From an uncultured Bacteroidales bacterium (GTDB lineage: Bacteria > Bacteroidota > Bacteroidia > Bacteroidales > P3), in assembly GCA_937886715.1 (NCBI GenBank), contig CAKZZD010000010.1, positions 1 through 32,154 on the forward strand: 32,154 nucleotides of DNA, written 5' to 3'. Position numbers and translations under genes: made by a program. This document shows positions 15,041-23,813 of this stretch, one piece after another. Under the pieces are notes generated by a model. That model saw nothing but the letters and a program-made list of their open reading frames with translations, did not search any database and was not told the origin of the DNA. Numbering within the stretch: the stretch's first letter is position 1; each line of letters begins with the position of its first letter.

Positions 15041-15642
15041 ATCTGTTTGAGGCTGTTGTTGATTGATTCAATATTGTCGAGCAGCGCGTCGCGGCCGTAG
15101 CCGGTGAGCGACGAGGTGAGGAACATCGGGGGGAGGGGGTCCCACGACGATGCCAACGCCTGTTTCATGGCCTTGATGTTGGCCATCACCTCGCGCTGCT
15201 TTTCCTTGTCGGTTTTGGTGAAGACGATGGTCAAAGGGATGCCGTTGGTGCCCAGGAACTCGATGAAATCGAGGTCGATGCGTTGCGGGGGGATGCGGCT
15301 GTCGACCAGCACATAGACGTTGGTGAGCGCCGCACGGTGCAGAAAATATTCGCGCATCATGGTGCTCCAACGCTCGCGCGACGACTTCGACGAGCGGGCA
15401 TAGCCGTAGCCGGGCAGGTCGACGAGATACCACTCCTTGTTGATGAGGAAGTGGTTGATCAGCTGCGTCTTGCCCGGTCTGCCGGAGGTCTTGGCCAGTC
15501 CCTTGATGCCGGTGAGCATGTTGATGAGCGACGATTTGCCGACGTTGCTTCGTCCGATGAAGGCATATTCGGGCAAACCGTCGGTGGGGCATTTGCGGTA
15601 GCTGGGGCTGCTGATGCAGAATTCGGCGCTGGAGATTTTCAT
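15037..15642 (-). CDS. engB: Ribosome biogenesis GTPase YihA/EngB (YsxC)
   Basis: A 201-residue GTPase of the family's usual length. G1 is GRSNVGKS (30-37), the G2-region threonine lies in KTSGRPGKTQ, G3 is DLPG (75-78), G4 is TKTD (142-145) and the G5 region is TSS. The circular-permutation-free TrmE-Era order and the YGYARSSKSSRERW stretch after G3 are diagnostic of EngB. It acts in the cytoplasm in late assembly of the large ribosomal subunit and is usually essential. It starts 15 bp after glsB and overlaps dacB by three bases. Confidence 0.96.
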   Translation of the reverse strand: MKISSAEFCISSPSYRKCPTDGLPEYAFIGRSNVGKSSLINMLTGIKGLAKTSGRPGKTQLINHFLINKEWYLVDLPGYGYARSSKSSRERWSTMMREYFLHRAALTNVYVLVDSRIPPQRIDLDFIEFLGTNGIPLTIVFTKTDKEKQREVMANIKAMKQALASSWDPLPPMFLTSSLTGYGRDALLDNIESINNSLKQI

Positions 15643-15657
15643 CTGTCGGAGGGGTGT

Positions 15658-16794
15658 TTAGTCGTGTTTGGTGCGCTTGGCGGCACGGCGCTCCTTGCGT
15701 TTCTCGAGCAGGGTTTCGTGGGCCTGGTTGATGCGTTCCTTCATGGCCTTCAGCTCGAGCAGGGTTTCGGTCTCGTCGTCGGAGCTGTTTTTCCACCACG
15801 GCAAGCGACGCATGTCGATCTTGAACAGACGGCGACGGTCGAGCTTCTGGTTCTTCTCCTCGTAGCTTTCCATATATCGGCTGCGCTTGTCGGGGAAGAT
15901 GTCGCTGAGGGTGATCAGGATGCCGGTGTCGGTGGTGCCGGCGAGATGGTGGTTGGGGCAGGTGCCGAACGAGCGCATCGTGGACGAGAGGTTCATGTAG
16001 GCATTGATCAGCGGCGGCACGGTGCTGCCGTATTCACGCACGGAACGCAGCAAGATCTGGTAGTCCTCCTTGTAGTTACGGCCGTTGAAATGCTTCACCA
16101 GCTCGTTGTAGTCGGTGCCGATGCTGACCGACTCGTAGGGCCACACCAGTCCGTCGCGGTCGGGGAAATGCTTCTGGTAGAAATACATGATCAGGTCGCG
16201 AGCCCTGGGGTCGAGGTCGCCGTACATGGTGATCTTGCCAAAGAAATAGCGTGTTTCGGGAATTTCGAGGGCAAGGGAGCCCAAGCCGTCCCACAGGTTG
16301 TCGAGGCTGTAGAGGCCCTTACGCAGGTTGTTGCCGGGCTGATAGGCCGGCTGCACGAAGGCGCGGCCCAACTCGACGGTGTAGGGCAGATAGTCGCGGA
16401 TGAACTCCTCGCTGAACTGATACTGGTCGGCGGTGGGGGTGACGATGCTGCCGTCTTCGCGACGAAGCATATTGCAGCCATGGATGAAGCGGTAGGCGCC
16501 GACAATCTCCTCATCTTCGGGGCTCCATACAAAGAGCTGCTTGCAGCAGTAGGGGTCGTCCATCAGGTCGTATTCGTCGATGTCGACCGGCTTGCCGGTG
16601 CCGCCGCCTTCAGTGGCGAAGCTGATCTCGCGCAGGCGTCCTATCTCCTGCATGATATTGGGCGAGAGGTGGGCCGTGGTGACATAAATTTCCTTGTTGC
16701 CGTAGTTGCTTTTGCGGAGGAAATGCTTCTGCTTGAGTTCCTTCTTGATCAGTTCACGGTCGACGCGCGGGGCGATATAACTCAGGTCTGTCAT
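15658..16794 (-). CDS. glsB: GNAT-fold N-acyltransferase, GlsB-like (glycine/ornithine lipid synthesis)
   Basis: A 378-residue protein of the hemolysin/OlsB-type acyltransferase group. Visible blocks are IGRLREISFATEGGGTGK near 51-68, the DEYDLMDDPYCCKQLFVW stretch (acetyltransferase-like beta strands) near 72-92, an ELGRAFVQPAYQ motif near 142-153, and a basic coiled C-terminus (KERINQAHETLLEKRKERRAAKR). Together with the preceding PlsC-like gene it matches the two-gene arrangement known in Bacteroides thetaiotaomicron, where GlsB N-acylates glycine with a 3-hydroxy fatty acid and GlsA adds the second acyl chain. The ATG at 16794 (MTDLSYIAP) is preferred to a TTG two codons earlier. It starts 28 bp after glsA and ends 15 bp before engB. 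Confidence 0.82.
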   Translation of the reverse strand: MTDLSYIAPRVDRELIKKELKQKHFLRKSNYGNKEIYVTTAHLSPNIMQEIGRLREISFATEGGGTGKPVDIDEYDLMDDPYCCKQLFVWSPEDEEIVGAYRFIHGCNMLRREDGSIVTPTADQYQFSEEFIRDYLPYTVELGRAFVQPAYQPGNNLRKGLYSLDNLWDGLGSLALEIPETRYFFGKITMYGDLDPRARDLIMYFYQKHFPDRDGLVWPYESVSIGTDYNELVKHFNGRNYKEDYQILLRSVREYGSTVPPLINAYMNLSSTMRSFGTCPNHHLAGTTDTGILITLSDIFPDKRSRYMESYEEKNQKLDRRRLFKIDMRRLPWWKNSSDDETETLLELKAMKERINQAHETLLEKRKERRAAKRTKHD

Positions 16795-16822
16795 AGTCAA
16801 TGTTTTTTTTCGGGGTGGGCTG

Positions 16823-17689
16823 TTATCCTTTCAGCATGTCGGCAAAGTCGGCATCGGGGTTTTCGCGCAGGCGGTAGACGTGTTCTTTCACCAGCTGCGC
16901 CCATTGGGCGGCGGTGCGACTCTTGTCGAAGGTCTGCCACGGGATGGGCTTGCCGAAAACGATGGAAAAGGTTTTGCCGCGCTGGGCATACATCTCGGCC
17001 GGCAGCAGCGCCATCTCGAGGCTGAACTTGATGCCCAGCCGCTTGCGGATATTGGCGAGGGTATAGAAACGGTTACGGTTGCGGGCATCGGTGAAAACCG
17101 GCACCAGGTCGCGTTGATATTTCACGGCCTTCTTGATGAAGGTGGGCTTCCATTCCAGGTCCTGGATCACGCCGTGCTGGCGACGCGAACAGGCACCGGC
17201 GGGAAAGTAGAGCAGCACCGTCGGGGCGGCAAAGGCCTCTTCCAGGTTGGCCAAGGCCTTGGTCTTGTTCACCTTGTCGATGGGCACGAACAGCTCGCGC
17301 AATCCGGGCAGGTAGAGCAGGAAGTCGTTCACCGGGAACTTGATGTCTTTTCGGCGTTTGCCCACGGCACCCATCAGCGCCAACCCGTCGGGGCCGCCAA
17401 GCGGATGGTTGCCCACCACCATAGGATAGCCCTCGAGCGGGATACGCTCGTCGCCGATGGTCTTCACGGTCACATGCAGATCCTGAGGGTCGGTGCCTTC
17501 CATGAATTTGTTGACAAAGTCGAGACCGAAATATTCGCGGTTCAGATAGATACCGTCGTTCAGCTCCTTCACATGCAGCAGCCGCTCAAGCAGCCGCACC
17601 GCCAACGGCGGCAACTTCACGCCCTTCGCACCGACCATGCGCTTGACGTCGATATAGTTTCTACCGATAACCTCTTTTTGCTGTTCCAT
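16823..17689 (-). CDS. glsA: PlsC-type O-acyltransferase, GlsA-like (second step of glycine lipid synthesis)
   Basis: A 288-residue acyltransferase. The catalytic block reads NHPLGGPDG (about 94-102). It has five rather than the canonical four residues between His and Asp, a variant I associate with the GlsA/OlsA-like branch in Bacteroidetes. The FPAGACSRR segment (about 162-170) takes the place of the EGTR motif, and GKPIPW comes later. It would transfer an acyl chain to the hydroxyl of the N-acyl-glycine made by the neighbouring GlsB, at the inner membrane. Start chosen: ATG at 17689, because the in-frame TTG at 17701 overlaps the probable -7 box. It is the first gene of the glsA-glsB-engB-dacB run. 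Confidence 0.82.
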   Translation of the reverse strand: MEQQKEVIGRNYIDVKRMVGAKGVKLPPLAVRLLERLLHVKELNDGIYLNREYFGLDFVNKFMEGTDPQDLHVTVKTIGDERIPLEGYPMVVGNHPLGGPDGLALMGAVGKRRKDIKFPVNDFLLYLPGLRELFVPIDKVNKTKALANLEEAFAAPTVLLYFPAGACSRRQHGVIQDLEWKPTFIKKAVKYQRDLVPVFTDARNRNRFYTLANIRKRLGIKFSLEMALLPAEMYAQRGKTFSIVFGKPIPWQTFDKSRTAAQWAQLVKEHVYRLRENPDADFADMLKG

Positions 17690-17698
17690 AATCAGTTG

Positions 17699-17706
17699 CA
17701 AATATA
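17699..17706 (-). promoter_or_regulatory. Probable -7 element of the glsA-glsB-engB-dacB run
   Basis: TATATTTG followed by CA on the minus strand, only 9 bp from the glsA ATG, so any leader is nearly absent. No -33 TTTG at 19-20 bp (the nearest TTTG is 11 bp away). Confidence 0.45.
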
Positions 17707-18035
17707 CATCTATTTACCAAAACCCGCGTCAGGGAGTTATAATTATTTTTCAACATTCAAATATATCTACTTATGTATCAGCCACAAGCAGCATCGCTCC
17801 CACCCTCCCCGCCCCTCTCGTCACTTTATTGTGAATTGGCCAACTGTTTGTCTGCCAGCCTTCGGGCCGACGACAATCATTCATATATCACCCTATCCGC
17901 CAAACCACGATGTACGACGAAAAAAAGCCCACGATGACGACAAGAATCGAAAAAAAGTATATCTTTGTAGCATGATCCGCTCAACGGAAAACACCATAAA
18001 CGGCAATCATTCAGCACCATAACAACACCAATTGT
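17707..18035. other. Divergent intergenic region between glsA and the envelope gene pair
   Basis: About 330 bp with no supported gene. It holds the -7 boxes of both divergent units (17699-17706 minus, 17960-17967 plus). The middle (17800-17940) shows nothing I recognise. Confidence 0.5.
17960..17967 (+). promoter_or_regulatory. Probable -7 element of the envelope gene pair
   Basis: TATCTTTG, followed by TAG, 68 bp upstream of the ATG at 18036. No clear -33. Confidence 0.45.
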
Positions 18036-18881
18036 ATGAAAGAGAAAGACCCACTGCCCGCGCCGCGCCCCGCGCCTGTCACCGAACACCGCAGCATTTG
18101 GAAAAACCTGCTCTACACCTTCCTCGGTACTACCCTGTCCATCCTGCTGACATTCGGTTCCAGCCAGCTGATCCAGTCCTACCGCAAAGCCCAAGACCGC
18201 AAGATGTCGGCTCTGATGGTGATCGGAAATGTGGAGAAATTTGCCCGTTCGCTGGAGAGCATCTCCGTCCAGCTGGCCACACGCGACACGCTGGCTACAC
18301 TGCTGCTCAACTTCCCCACCGACTCGCTTGACAATGAGCCCTATAACCAATATCTGCCGTCGATCGACATCGTCGGTTCGTTCTCAATGCTGACGCACGA
18401 CAAGACTGTCGAGAGCGTCTTCTCCAACTCAATCGAGACATGGAAAAACATGGGCAGTTTCAAATTCATCGACAATGTCGGAAAATGCTTCGCCTCGATG
18501 AACACCATCGAGCAGGACTACAACGATTTCATCAACGGCTTCCACAGCATCCGCATGGACATCCTGCAGCATCCCGACCAACACCCCGGCGAGTCGGAAT
18601 CGTCGAAGTATCTGTTGTCGACACAATACCGCGCCAATATGGCTCGCCTGCATGTGCGGTCGTACTATTACCGCTACCTTGCCCATTATTTCCGCTACCT
18701 GAATGAAATGAACATGAAGCTGATGAACATCTCGGAGAAAGATATGCTGCGCTTCATCGACGAGAACGAGAAGACCGTGGACATCGACAGCGACATTCCG
18801 CGCCAGCAGACGTTTGTCACGCCGGAAGTGAACCCCGACAGCATCTCCGACCCGCTCGGATGGATATCCAAACTGATGTAA
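18036..18881 (+). CDS. Hypothetical single-span membrane protein
   Basis: A 281-residue protein. After a proline-rich N-terminus (about 1-20) comes one predicted transmembrane helix (about 24-46, LLYTFLGTTLSILLTFGSSQL). A basic stretch and a mostly helical remainder follow (MSALMVIGNVEKFARSLESI and others), with no catalytic motif I recognise. The layout (short cytoplasmic tail, one helix, roughly 230 residues outside) resembles several uncharacterised Bacteroidetes families, but I cannot name one. It is followed after 12 bp by a secreted repeat protein in the same direction, so the pair is probably one transcription unit ending at the hairpin near 19412-19441. Confidence 0.82.
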   Translation: MKEKDPLPAPRPAPVTEHRSIWKNLLYTFLGTTLSILLTFGSSQLIQSYRKAQDRKMSALMVIGNVEKFARSLESISVQLATRDTLATLLLNFPTDSLDNEPYNQYLPSIDIVGSFSMLTHDKTVESVFSNSIETWKNMGSFKFIDNVGKCFASMNTIEQDYNDFINGFHSIRMDILQHPDQHPGESESSKYLLSTQYRANMARLHVRSYYYRYLAHYFRYLNEMNMKLMNISEKDMLRFIDENEKTVDIDSDIPRQQTFVTPEVNPDSISDPLGWISKLM

Positions 18882-18893
18882 TGACCTAATGCC

Positions 18894-19307
18894 ATGAAGC
18901 GTCTGTTCACACTACTGCTTTTCTTTATATGCCTTGCCGCAACAGGGCTGGCGCAGGAATTAAGAAACAGTAGCCACGCCGTCGTGGCGAAGATTGAACG
19001 CGACGGCACGGTGCGCGACAAGAGCAACTTCAAGGTAGGCCGCATCAACGACAAGGGCGAGGTGCGCGACAAAAGCAACCGTCTGATTGGCAAAGTTGAA
19101 AGTGATGGCACGGTGCGCGACAAGAGCAACTTTCGCATCGGGAAAATCGAAAGCGACGGTACCGTGCGCGACAAGAGTTCTTTTGTGGTGGGAAAGGTGG
19201 CTTCGGACGGCACCGTACGCGATGCTTCCAACCGCATCATCGGCCATGCCAAAGGCGTGCCCGTAAGGTACGCGGCGCTGTTCTTTTTCTTCGACCTGAC
19301 GATGTAA
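18894..19307 (+). CDS. Small secreted protein with five beta-type repeats (beta-flower-like)
   Basis: A 137-residue protein with a signal peptide (1 to about 20, cleavage near GLAQ). Residues about 28-118 consist of five tandem repeats of roughly 18 residues with the core DGTVRDKSNFxIGKIES (variants NDKGEVRDKSNRLIGKV and SDGTVRDASNRIIGHA). Each would form a beta hairpin, and the whole resembles the 4-fold beta-flower proteins known from Bacteroidetes. The assignment is by motif only. The end is hydrophobic (AALFFFFDLTM). It is probably periplasmic or outer-membrane associated. It is downstream of, and probably co-transcribed with, the membrane protein gene. Confidence 0.78.
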   Translation: MKRLFTLLLFFICLAATGLAQELRNSSHAVVAKIERDGTVRDKSNFKVGRINDKGEVRDKSNRLIGKVESDGTVRDKSNFRIGKIESDGTVRDKSSFVVGKVASDGTVRDASNRIIGHAKGVPVRYAALFFFFDLTM

Positions 19308-19411
19308 AGGCAGGATGGCTCCGCATAGCGGGCGCTCCTTCTCCTAGCCTTTCCCTTCATACGCTTCAGCATGCCGGGCAGGGGGAGTCAGACCGTCCAG
19401 GACAGGAAACC

Positions 19412-19441
19412 AAAAGAGCAGGACCGATGTCCTGTTCTTTT
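19412..19441 (+). terminator. Terminator hairpin after the envelope gene pair
   Basis: AAAAGAGCAGGAC, loop CGAT, GTCCTGTTCTTTT: 13-bp arms with one G-T pair, A-rich before and T-rich after, so it could work in both directions. It lies 105 bp after the stop at 19307. Confidence 0.68.
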
Positions 19442-19708
19442 CTGATGTTGGCAGCAGGGGAAAGATTGCGAGCATACAGCTGACTTCGTCTATGCTACTA
19501 CACTTCGGAAGTGCCCGAACAAGTTCGGCATTTCTCTCAGCTTCCGTAGCTACCGCGTTCCGTTGAAAGAGGGGCTTACCTAAATCAAAAGTAAGCACCG
19601 CTTCGCGGCTCTTGTTTTTATGCTGACAATCCAGCCAGAAAGCAAACTTTCGCTGGGGTGTCAGCATAAAAAAAGCAGGACTGCCGTCCTGCTCACTTTT
19701 GATTTAGG
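19442..19708. repeat. Hairpin-rich intergenic element next to the initiator tRNA
   Basis: Nested inverted repeats. ACCTAAATCAAAAGT (19578-19592) pairs perfectly with 19695-19709. Inside, a 14-bp perfect pair at 19615-19628 and 19659-19672 encloses CCAGC/GCTGG and GAAAG/CTTTC with a CAAA loop. Then AGCAGGAC-TGCC-GTCCTGCT lies at 19674-19693, similar to the terminator at 19412 in inverted orientation. An open frame crosses it on the minus strand (19344-19667) but shows no domain. It is probably a dispersed structured repeat or an untranslated RNA. Confidence 0.6.
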
Positions 19709-19780
<72 letters not shown>

Positions 19781-19809
19781 CTCTCTTATTCCCTTGCGGA
19801 AATCGAGTG

Positions 19810-19841
19810 CAAAAGTACGAACATTTTCCGAATCCACCAAA
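19810..19841 (-). promoter_or_regulatory. Promoter of the initiator tRNA
   Basis: On the minus strand, TTTG (19838-19841), 20 bp, TACTTTTG (19810-19817), 29 bp upstream of the tRNA. Confidence 0.65.
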
Positions 19842-19861
19842 TATTTCTTACAACTTTTTTA

Positions 19862-21712
19862 TTATTGCTTGATAATACGCCTGTTGTAGGAAGCGCTTGG
19901 ACTGTCCACATGCACGTTGTAGGTTCCGGCAGGCAACGACCGAAGGTCAATTTCACCCCCTTGTCCAGGCATCTCTTTCCGCATCACCACACGGCCCATA
20001 GCATCATAGAGGATCACTTCGACGCGGTCATCACAGCCTGTCGAGATGTGCAATTTGCCGTCGGTGGGATTGGGCCACACCACCATTCTATTGTCATCAG
20101 CCGGATCAATGTCCAGATGGGATGTGTGACTCGTATCGCGCCACATGGCATAGAAAGTCTGAGCACTGTAGATCTTGACCACATCGCCTGGCCTATAGAT
20201 CCGGGAGCGTTCGCTTTGACTCATGCTCCACCCGCGGAAGACATGATCCTCATAGGTGAAGTCGCACTCAGGCATGACGACCCCTTCCGCGGGGCAATAT
20301 TGCTGTGCCATCACGCGCCCTTCACCGCCGTTGGGGTTGAAATAGGCGTTGTGCTTGTCAACGATGCTGACGTGCAGATGGAACACCGTGTCGAGATATT
20401 TGGCCGTGAACGAGGAGTCGTTATATATGCGGAAGCGGTAGTCGTGGAAAACATAATAGCGCGTACCCGTGCAGATGGTGTCGTAATAGTCCACCGTGTC
20501 GAAGGTTTCTTCCAGCGGGCGGATACCGAAGATGGCGCCCTGGTGGCGGTTGAAAGTATAGGTTGCATTGCCACCGGTGCCGCCAGCACGTGGAGCCAAG
20601 TCGTTGAGGGCATAGAATCCGTCGCCGTAGCCACCCCAACCCCAGTTGAAGTGGTAGCGCGACTGCGTGTCGGCTCCGTCGAGCACAAAAGCATGTCCGC
20701 CGGTGCTGTCGCTGCCATTGTAGTACATCGGCTGTCCCAGCAGCAGATTGGTGTCAACCATGGCGATCCAATCGCTGTCACTATATCCGGCGCGATCGCG
20801 GAACACGATGGTGGAAGAGTCGTATTTGAAGAACTCGTAGAAAGCATGTTCAGCACATGCCGAGGCCCAGAATCCGCACGACGAATAGGCTCCGCTGCCG
20901 CCGGCACCGGAAGTGCCGTACATCATGTCGACAGCCACGCCACAATGGAACGACAGCAGCGACACCGCATTGATATAGTTCGATGGCGACCCCAGGGTCA
21001 ACAGGTTGGGCATATATTCCCAGATATAGGTGGTGTGACCAAAGTCAGCGCCGATGCCATACGTTGAAGTGCCGGCGCGGTAGCCGTTATATTCATATTC
21101 ATGGTATCCGGTACCTGTCGAAGGATGGTTCCAGTATTTCATCACCTGGGCCATAGCCGTGGCCACGCAGCCCACTACTGTGCGTGCACCTGCAGCACTG
21201 TCGTAGGGACACAACTGGTTGAACGGGGCATCCTGATCCCAACGCGTCTGGCACATGGCCGGTATCGATGTCAGCATCAACGGCTCGGCAGGCACAGGGC
21301 TGGTGAGCAGCTGACGCCATTGGCGGAGGGCATTGTCTCCGGCAGTCAATCCCATCCGGGCCGCCTCGGCAATCTGGGCATTGTAGCCCGACAACCAGTA
21401 GCGGAGCTCAGGATTGATTTCCTCCTTCACCAAACGGCTGTCGAAGGAATAGGCCAACACAGGCTGCACACAATCGTCGGCCGCCACGATGATGAATCCG
21501 TCACCCTCGGCAGCCTGATACATGTGCATCATGGGGAAAGCGGCGCCTGCCACCATCGTCAGGTCAGAGGGGGCAACCGGCTTCACGCTGGCCGGGCGGT
21601 AGGTGTTCCAGAAATTGACTGCCACCTGCAATGTCGTCGAGGGCGACACTGGGTTGGCTTGTGCGGCAGAAAGGGAAATCAGCACCAAAATGCCGATGAG
21701 GATTCGCTTCAT
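19862..21712 (-). CDS. C10 (streptopain-like) cysteine peptidase with T9SS sorting domain
   Basis: A 616-residue secreted protease. It has a signal peptide (1 to about 19), a Spi/pro-domain-like N-terminus (about 20-140, FIIVAADD and PVLAYS), then the C10 catalytic domain: Cys182 in VVGCVATAMAQVMKYW, His340 in GGHAFVLDG, and the NWGWGGYGDGFY segment (356-367). A beta-rich middle follows with an InlB-repeat-like piece (about 480-535, HVFRGWSMSQSERSRIYRPGDVVKIY to TFYAMW), and a C-terminal T9SS sorting domain (about 540-616: VWPNPTDGKLHIS to GTYNVHV). The domain set predicts export through the Sec and type IX routes to the cell surface or medium. It starts 39 bp after dsbD, last of a four-gene minus-strand run. 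Both catalytic residues are present. Confidence 0.92.
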   Translation of the reverse strand: MKRILIGILVLISLSAAQANPVSPSTTLQVAVNFWNTYRPASVKPVAPSDLTMVAGAAFPMMHMYQAAEGDGFIIVAADDCVQPVLAYSFDSRLVKEEINPELRYWLSGYNAQIAEAARMGLTAGDNALRQWRQLLTSPVPAEPLMLTSIPAMCQTRWDQDAPFNQLCPYDSAAGARTVVGCVATAMAQVMKYWNHPSTGTGYHEYEYNGYRAGTSTYGIGADFGHTTYIWEYMPNLLTLGSPSNYINAVSLLSFHCGVAVDMMYGTSGAGGSGAYSSCGFWASACAEHAFYEFFKYDSSTIVFRDRAGYSDSDWIAMVDTNLLLGQPMYYNGSDSTGGHAFVLDGADTQSRYHFNWGWGGYGDGFYALNDLAPRAGGTGGNATYTFNRHQGAIFGIRPLEETFDTVDYYDTICTGTRYYVFHDYRFRIYNDSSFTAKYLDTVFHLHVSIVDKHNAYFNPNGGEGRVMAQQYCPAEGVVMPECDFTYEDHVFRGWSMSQSERSRIYRPGDVVKIYSAQTFYAMWRDTSHTSHLDIDPADDNRMVVWPNPTDGKLHISTGCDDRVEVILYDAMGRVVMRKEMPGQGGEIDLRSLPAGTYNVHVDSPSASYNRRIIKQ

Positions 21713-21751
21713 AAATCTAAAATACTGATATTATATTATTATTGTACCTAT

Positions 21752-23803
21752 TTACTTTTTGTAGTTGGCGATGCCTTCGTTCAGCCAGCCCACAAACTTA
21801 TCCACATCGCGGTCGTACTTGTAGTTCTCCTTCGTGAGGACCTTGCCGTCGGCATCAACGATCACATAGTAGGGCTGCGCGTTCATATTGAAGGCGGTCT
21901 TCTGGTAGTTGAGATTCTTGCGGCCGAGCGTCTTCAGCACATGGCCTTTCTGGTCAGTCACCCACTCGCTCTCGGGCAGCTCGATAGTGTTCTCGTCGGC
22001 ATAGAGCGAGCACATGATAAACTCCTCGTTCAGCAGGCGCTTCACCTCGGGATCGGTCCACACATAGTGTTCCATCTCGCGGCAGTTGGCACAGGTCTTG
22101 CCCGTGAAATCGATGAACACCGGTTTGCCTTGTTGGCGGGCATAGGCCTTGGCCTCTTCAAGGTCGAAGAAAGCCTCGAAACCCAGCGGCACATGCAACT
22201 TGTCGGCATATTTGCGGTCGGCCGGCAACTGACCCACCTGCACGGTGCCAGCGCTGACGACAGGCGTGTTCTCGGCTACGATCTTTTCGATGTTGAAGCT
22301 TTGGCTCTCCATCGGCGGCAAGAATCCGCTGATGCCTTTCAGCGGGGCACCCCACAGACCGGGGATCATCCACACCGTGAACGACAGCACTCCGATGGCC
22401 AGGAACAGGCGAAGAGTGCCTATCTCCTTCACCTCGTCGTCGCCCTTGAAACGCAGCTTGCCGAGCAGATAGAAGCCCAACATGCCGAAGATGACGATCC
22501 AAAGGGCAAGATATACATCGCGCGGCAGGAGGCCCCAGTTGCAGTAGAGATCGGCCATCTGCAGGAACTTGAGGCCGAAAGCCAGCTCAAGGAACGCAAA
22601 CGACACCTTGACGGTGTTCAGCCACGAACCGCTCTTCATGTTCTTCAGCGCCTGCGGGAACATGGCCAGCAACGTGAACGGCAACGCAAAGCCGATGCCA
22701 AAGCCCAGCATGGTGACCAGGCTCACCCAGCGGTCGGTGCTGGAGGTGGTAAGGCCCACCAGGGCTGCGCCCAGAATGGGACCCGTGCAGCTGAACGACA
22801 CCAGCACCGTGGTCAATGCAATGAAGAACGGTGCCAGCCAGCCACCCTTGTCGGCCTGCTCGTCGCTGCTGTTGATCCATTTCTCAGGCATCTTGATCTC
22901 AAACAGTCCGAAGAAGCTCAGCGCAAATACGAAGAAGATGACGAAGAAGATGAGGTTGGGCAGCCAGTGGGTGCCGATGAAATAGAGTGCCTCGGGTCCG
23001 AAAATAAGGGCAAGCACGGCGCCCAGCACGGCAAAGATAAACACTATCGAGAAGCCGAAGAGCCAAGCCTGACGGCGGTTTTTGCGCTTATCATCGCTGT
23101 TGTGCATGAAGAAGTTGACGGTCATCGGGATCATCGGGAACACGCAAGGCGTGAACATGGTGAGGATACCACCGCCGATGGCCAGCAGGAATATCACCAA
23201 CAGACTCTGCTTCTTCTTCTCGGGGACGGAGTCCTCGGCGGGCTCTTCCACCGTCGCCACCAGGCTATCCTGTCCCGTGGTGTCGGCCAATTCGGCCAAT
23301 GCCGCGGCAGCCGTGTCGGCAGCCTCCGTCTCCTCGGCAGCCTCAGCCTTGGCGCCGGGCACCTTGAAGGCAAAATCGTGATCTTCGGGTGCTATGCAGC
23401 TGCCGTCGTTGCAAAGCTGGTAGCTGACCGTGCCCTTGACGGTGAAATCCTTATCGCTCAGGCGCTGTATCTTCTGTCGGAAGGCCACATTGCCGCTGAA
23501 CGACTTGACCACACACTGGAAGATTTCGTCCTTCTCCTCGTGCGGCTTGGGTTCGGCCACCTTGCCAACACGCTTGTAGTCCTTGCTGTCGACGAAAGTG
23601 AATTCTATCGCCAACGGGCCGTTGGGATCGGTGTACTGCGAATAGAGATGCCAGCCGGGATCCAGCTTGGCGCTGAACACCAGTTCGGCCTCGGTGGCCG
23701 AGGTCTCTTTCACCGAGTAGGTCCATTTCACCGGGTCGAGCTGCTGGGCTTGGGCCACCCAGAGCAGTATGATGCCCGTCAGCAATAATGCCAGCTTCTT
23801 CAT
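21752..23803 (-). CDS. dsbD: Thiol:disulfide interchange protein, DsbD type
   Basis: A 683-residue inner-membrane electron carrier with all three modules: a signal peptide and periplasmic N-terminal domain with the CNDGSCIAP pair (Cys131, Cys136); an Ala/Glu-rich linker (about 150-195); a multi-helix membrane domain with FTPCVFPM (Cys220) and FSCTGPILG (Cys339); and a C-terminal thioredoxin-like domain with CANC (571-574, in FTGKTCANCREM). It passes reducing power from cytoplasmic thioredoxin to periplasmic partners. Every cysteine pair the mechanism needs is present. It starts 10 bp after the propeller gene, ends 39 bp before the C10 peptidase, and is probably co-transcribed with both. Confidence 0.95.
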   Translation of the reverse strand: MKKLALLLTGIILLWVAQAQQLDPVKWTYSVKETSATEAELVFSAKLDPGWHLYSQYTDPNGPLAIEFTFVDSKDYKRVGKVAEPKPHEEKDEIFQCVVKSFSGNVAFRQKIQRLSDKDFTVKGTVSYQLCNDGSCIAPEDHDFAFKVPGAKAEAAEETEAADTAAAALAELADTTGQDSLVATVEEPAEDSVPEKKKQSLLVIFLLAIGGGILTMFTPCVFPMIPMTVNFFMHNSDDKRKNRRQAWLFGFSIVFIFAVLGAVLALIFGPEALYFIGTHWLPNLIFFVIFFVFALSFFGLFEIKMPEKWINSSDEQADKGGWLAPFFIALTTVLVSFSCTGPILGAALVGLTTSSTDRWVSLVTMLGFGIGFALPFTLLAMFPQALKNMKSGSWLNTVKVSFAFLELAFGLKFLQMADLYCNWGLLPRDVYLALWIVIFGMLGFYLLGKLRFKGDDEVKEIGTLRLFLAIGVLSFTVWMIPGLWGAPLKGISGFLPPMESQSFNIEKIVAENTPVVSAGTVQVGQLPADRKYADKLHVPLGFEAFFDLEEAKAYARQQGKPVFIDFTGKTCANCREMEHYVWTDPEVKRLLNEEFIMCSLYADENTIELPESEWVTDQKGHVLKTLGRKNLNYQKTAFNMNAQPYYVIVDADGKVLTKENYKYDRDVDKFVGWLNEGIANYKK

Positions 23804-23813
23804 AGGAGTCGTC

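Noticed and set aside
19344..19667. 107-codon minus-strand frame across the hairpin element
   Set aside because: It reads through several strong inverted repeats and has no domain; more likely an untranslated repeat.
21101..23788. 895-codon plus-strand frame opposite dsbD
   Set aside because: Shadow of dsbD and the C10 peptidase start; its His/Arg/Gln-rich content has no domain.
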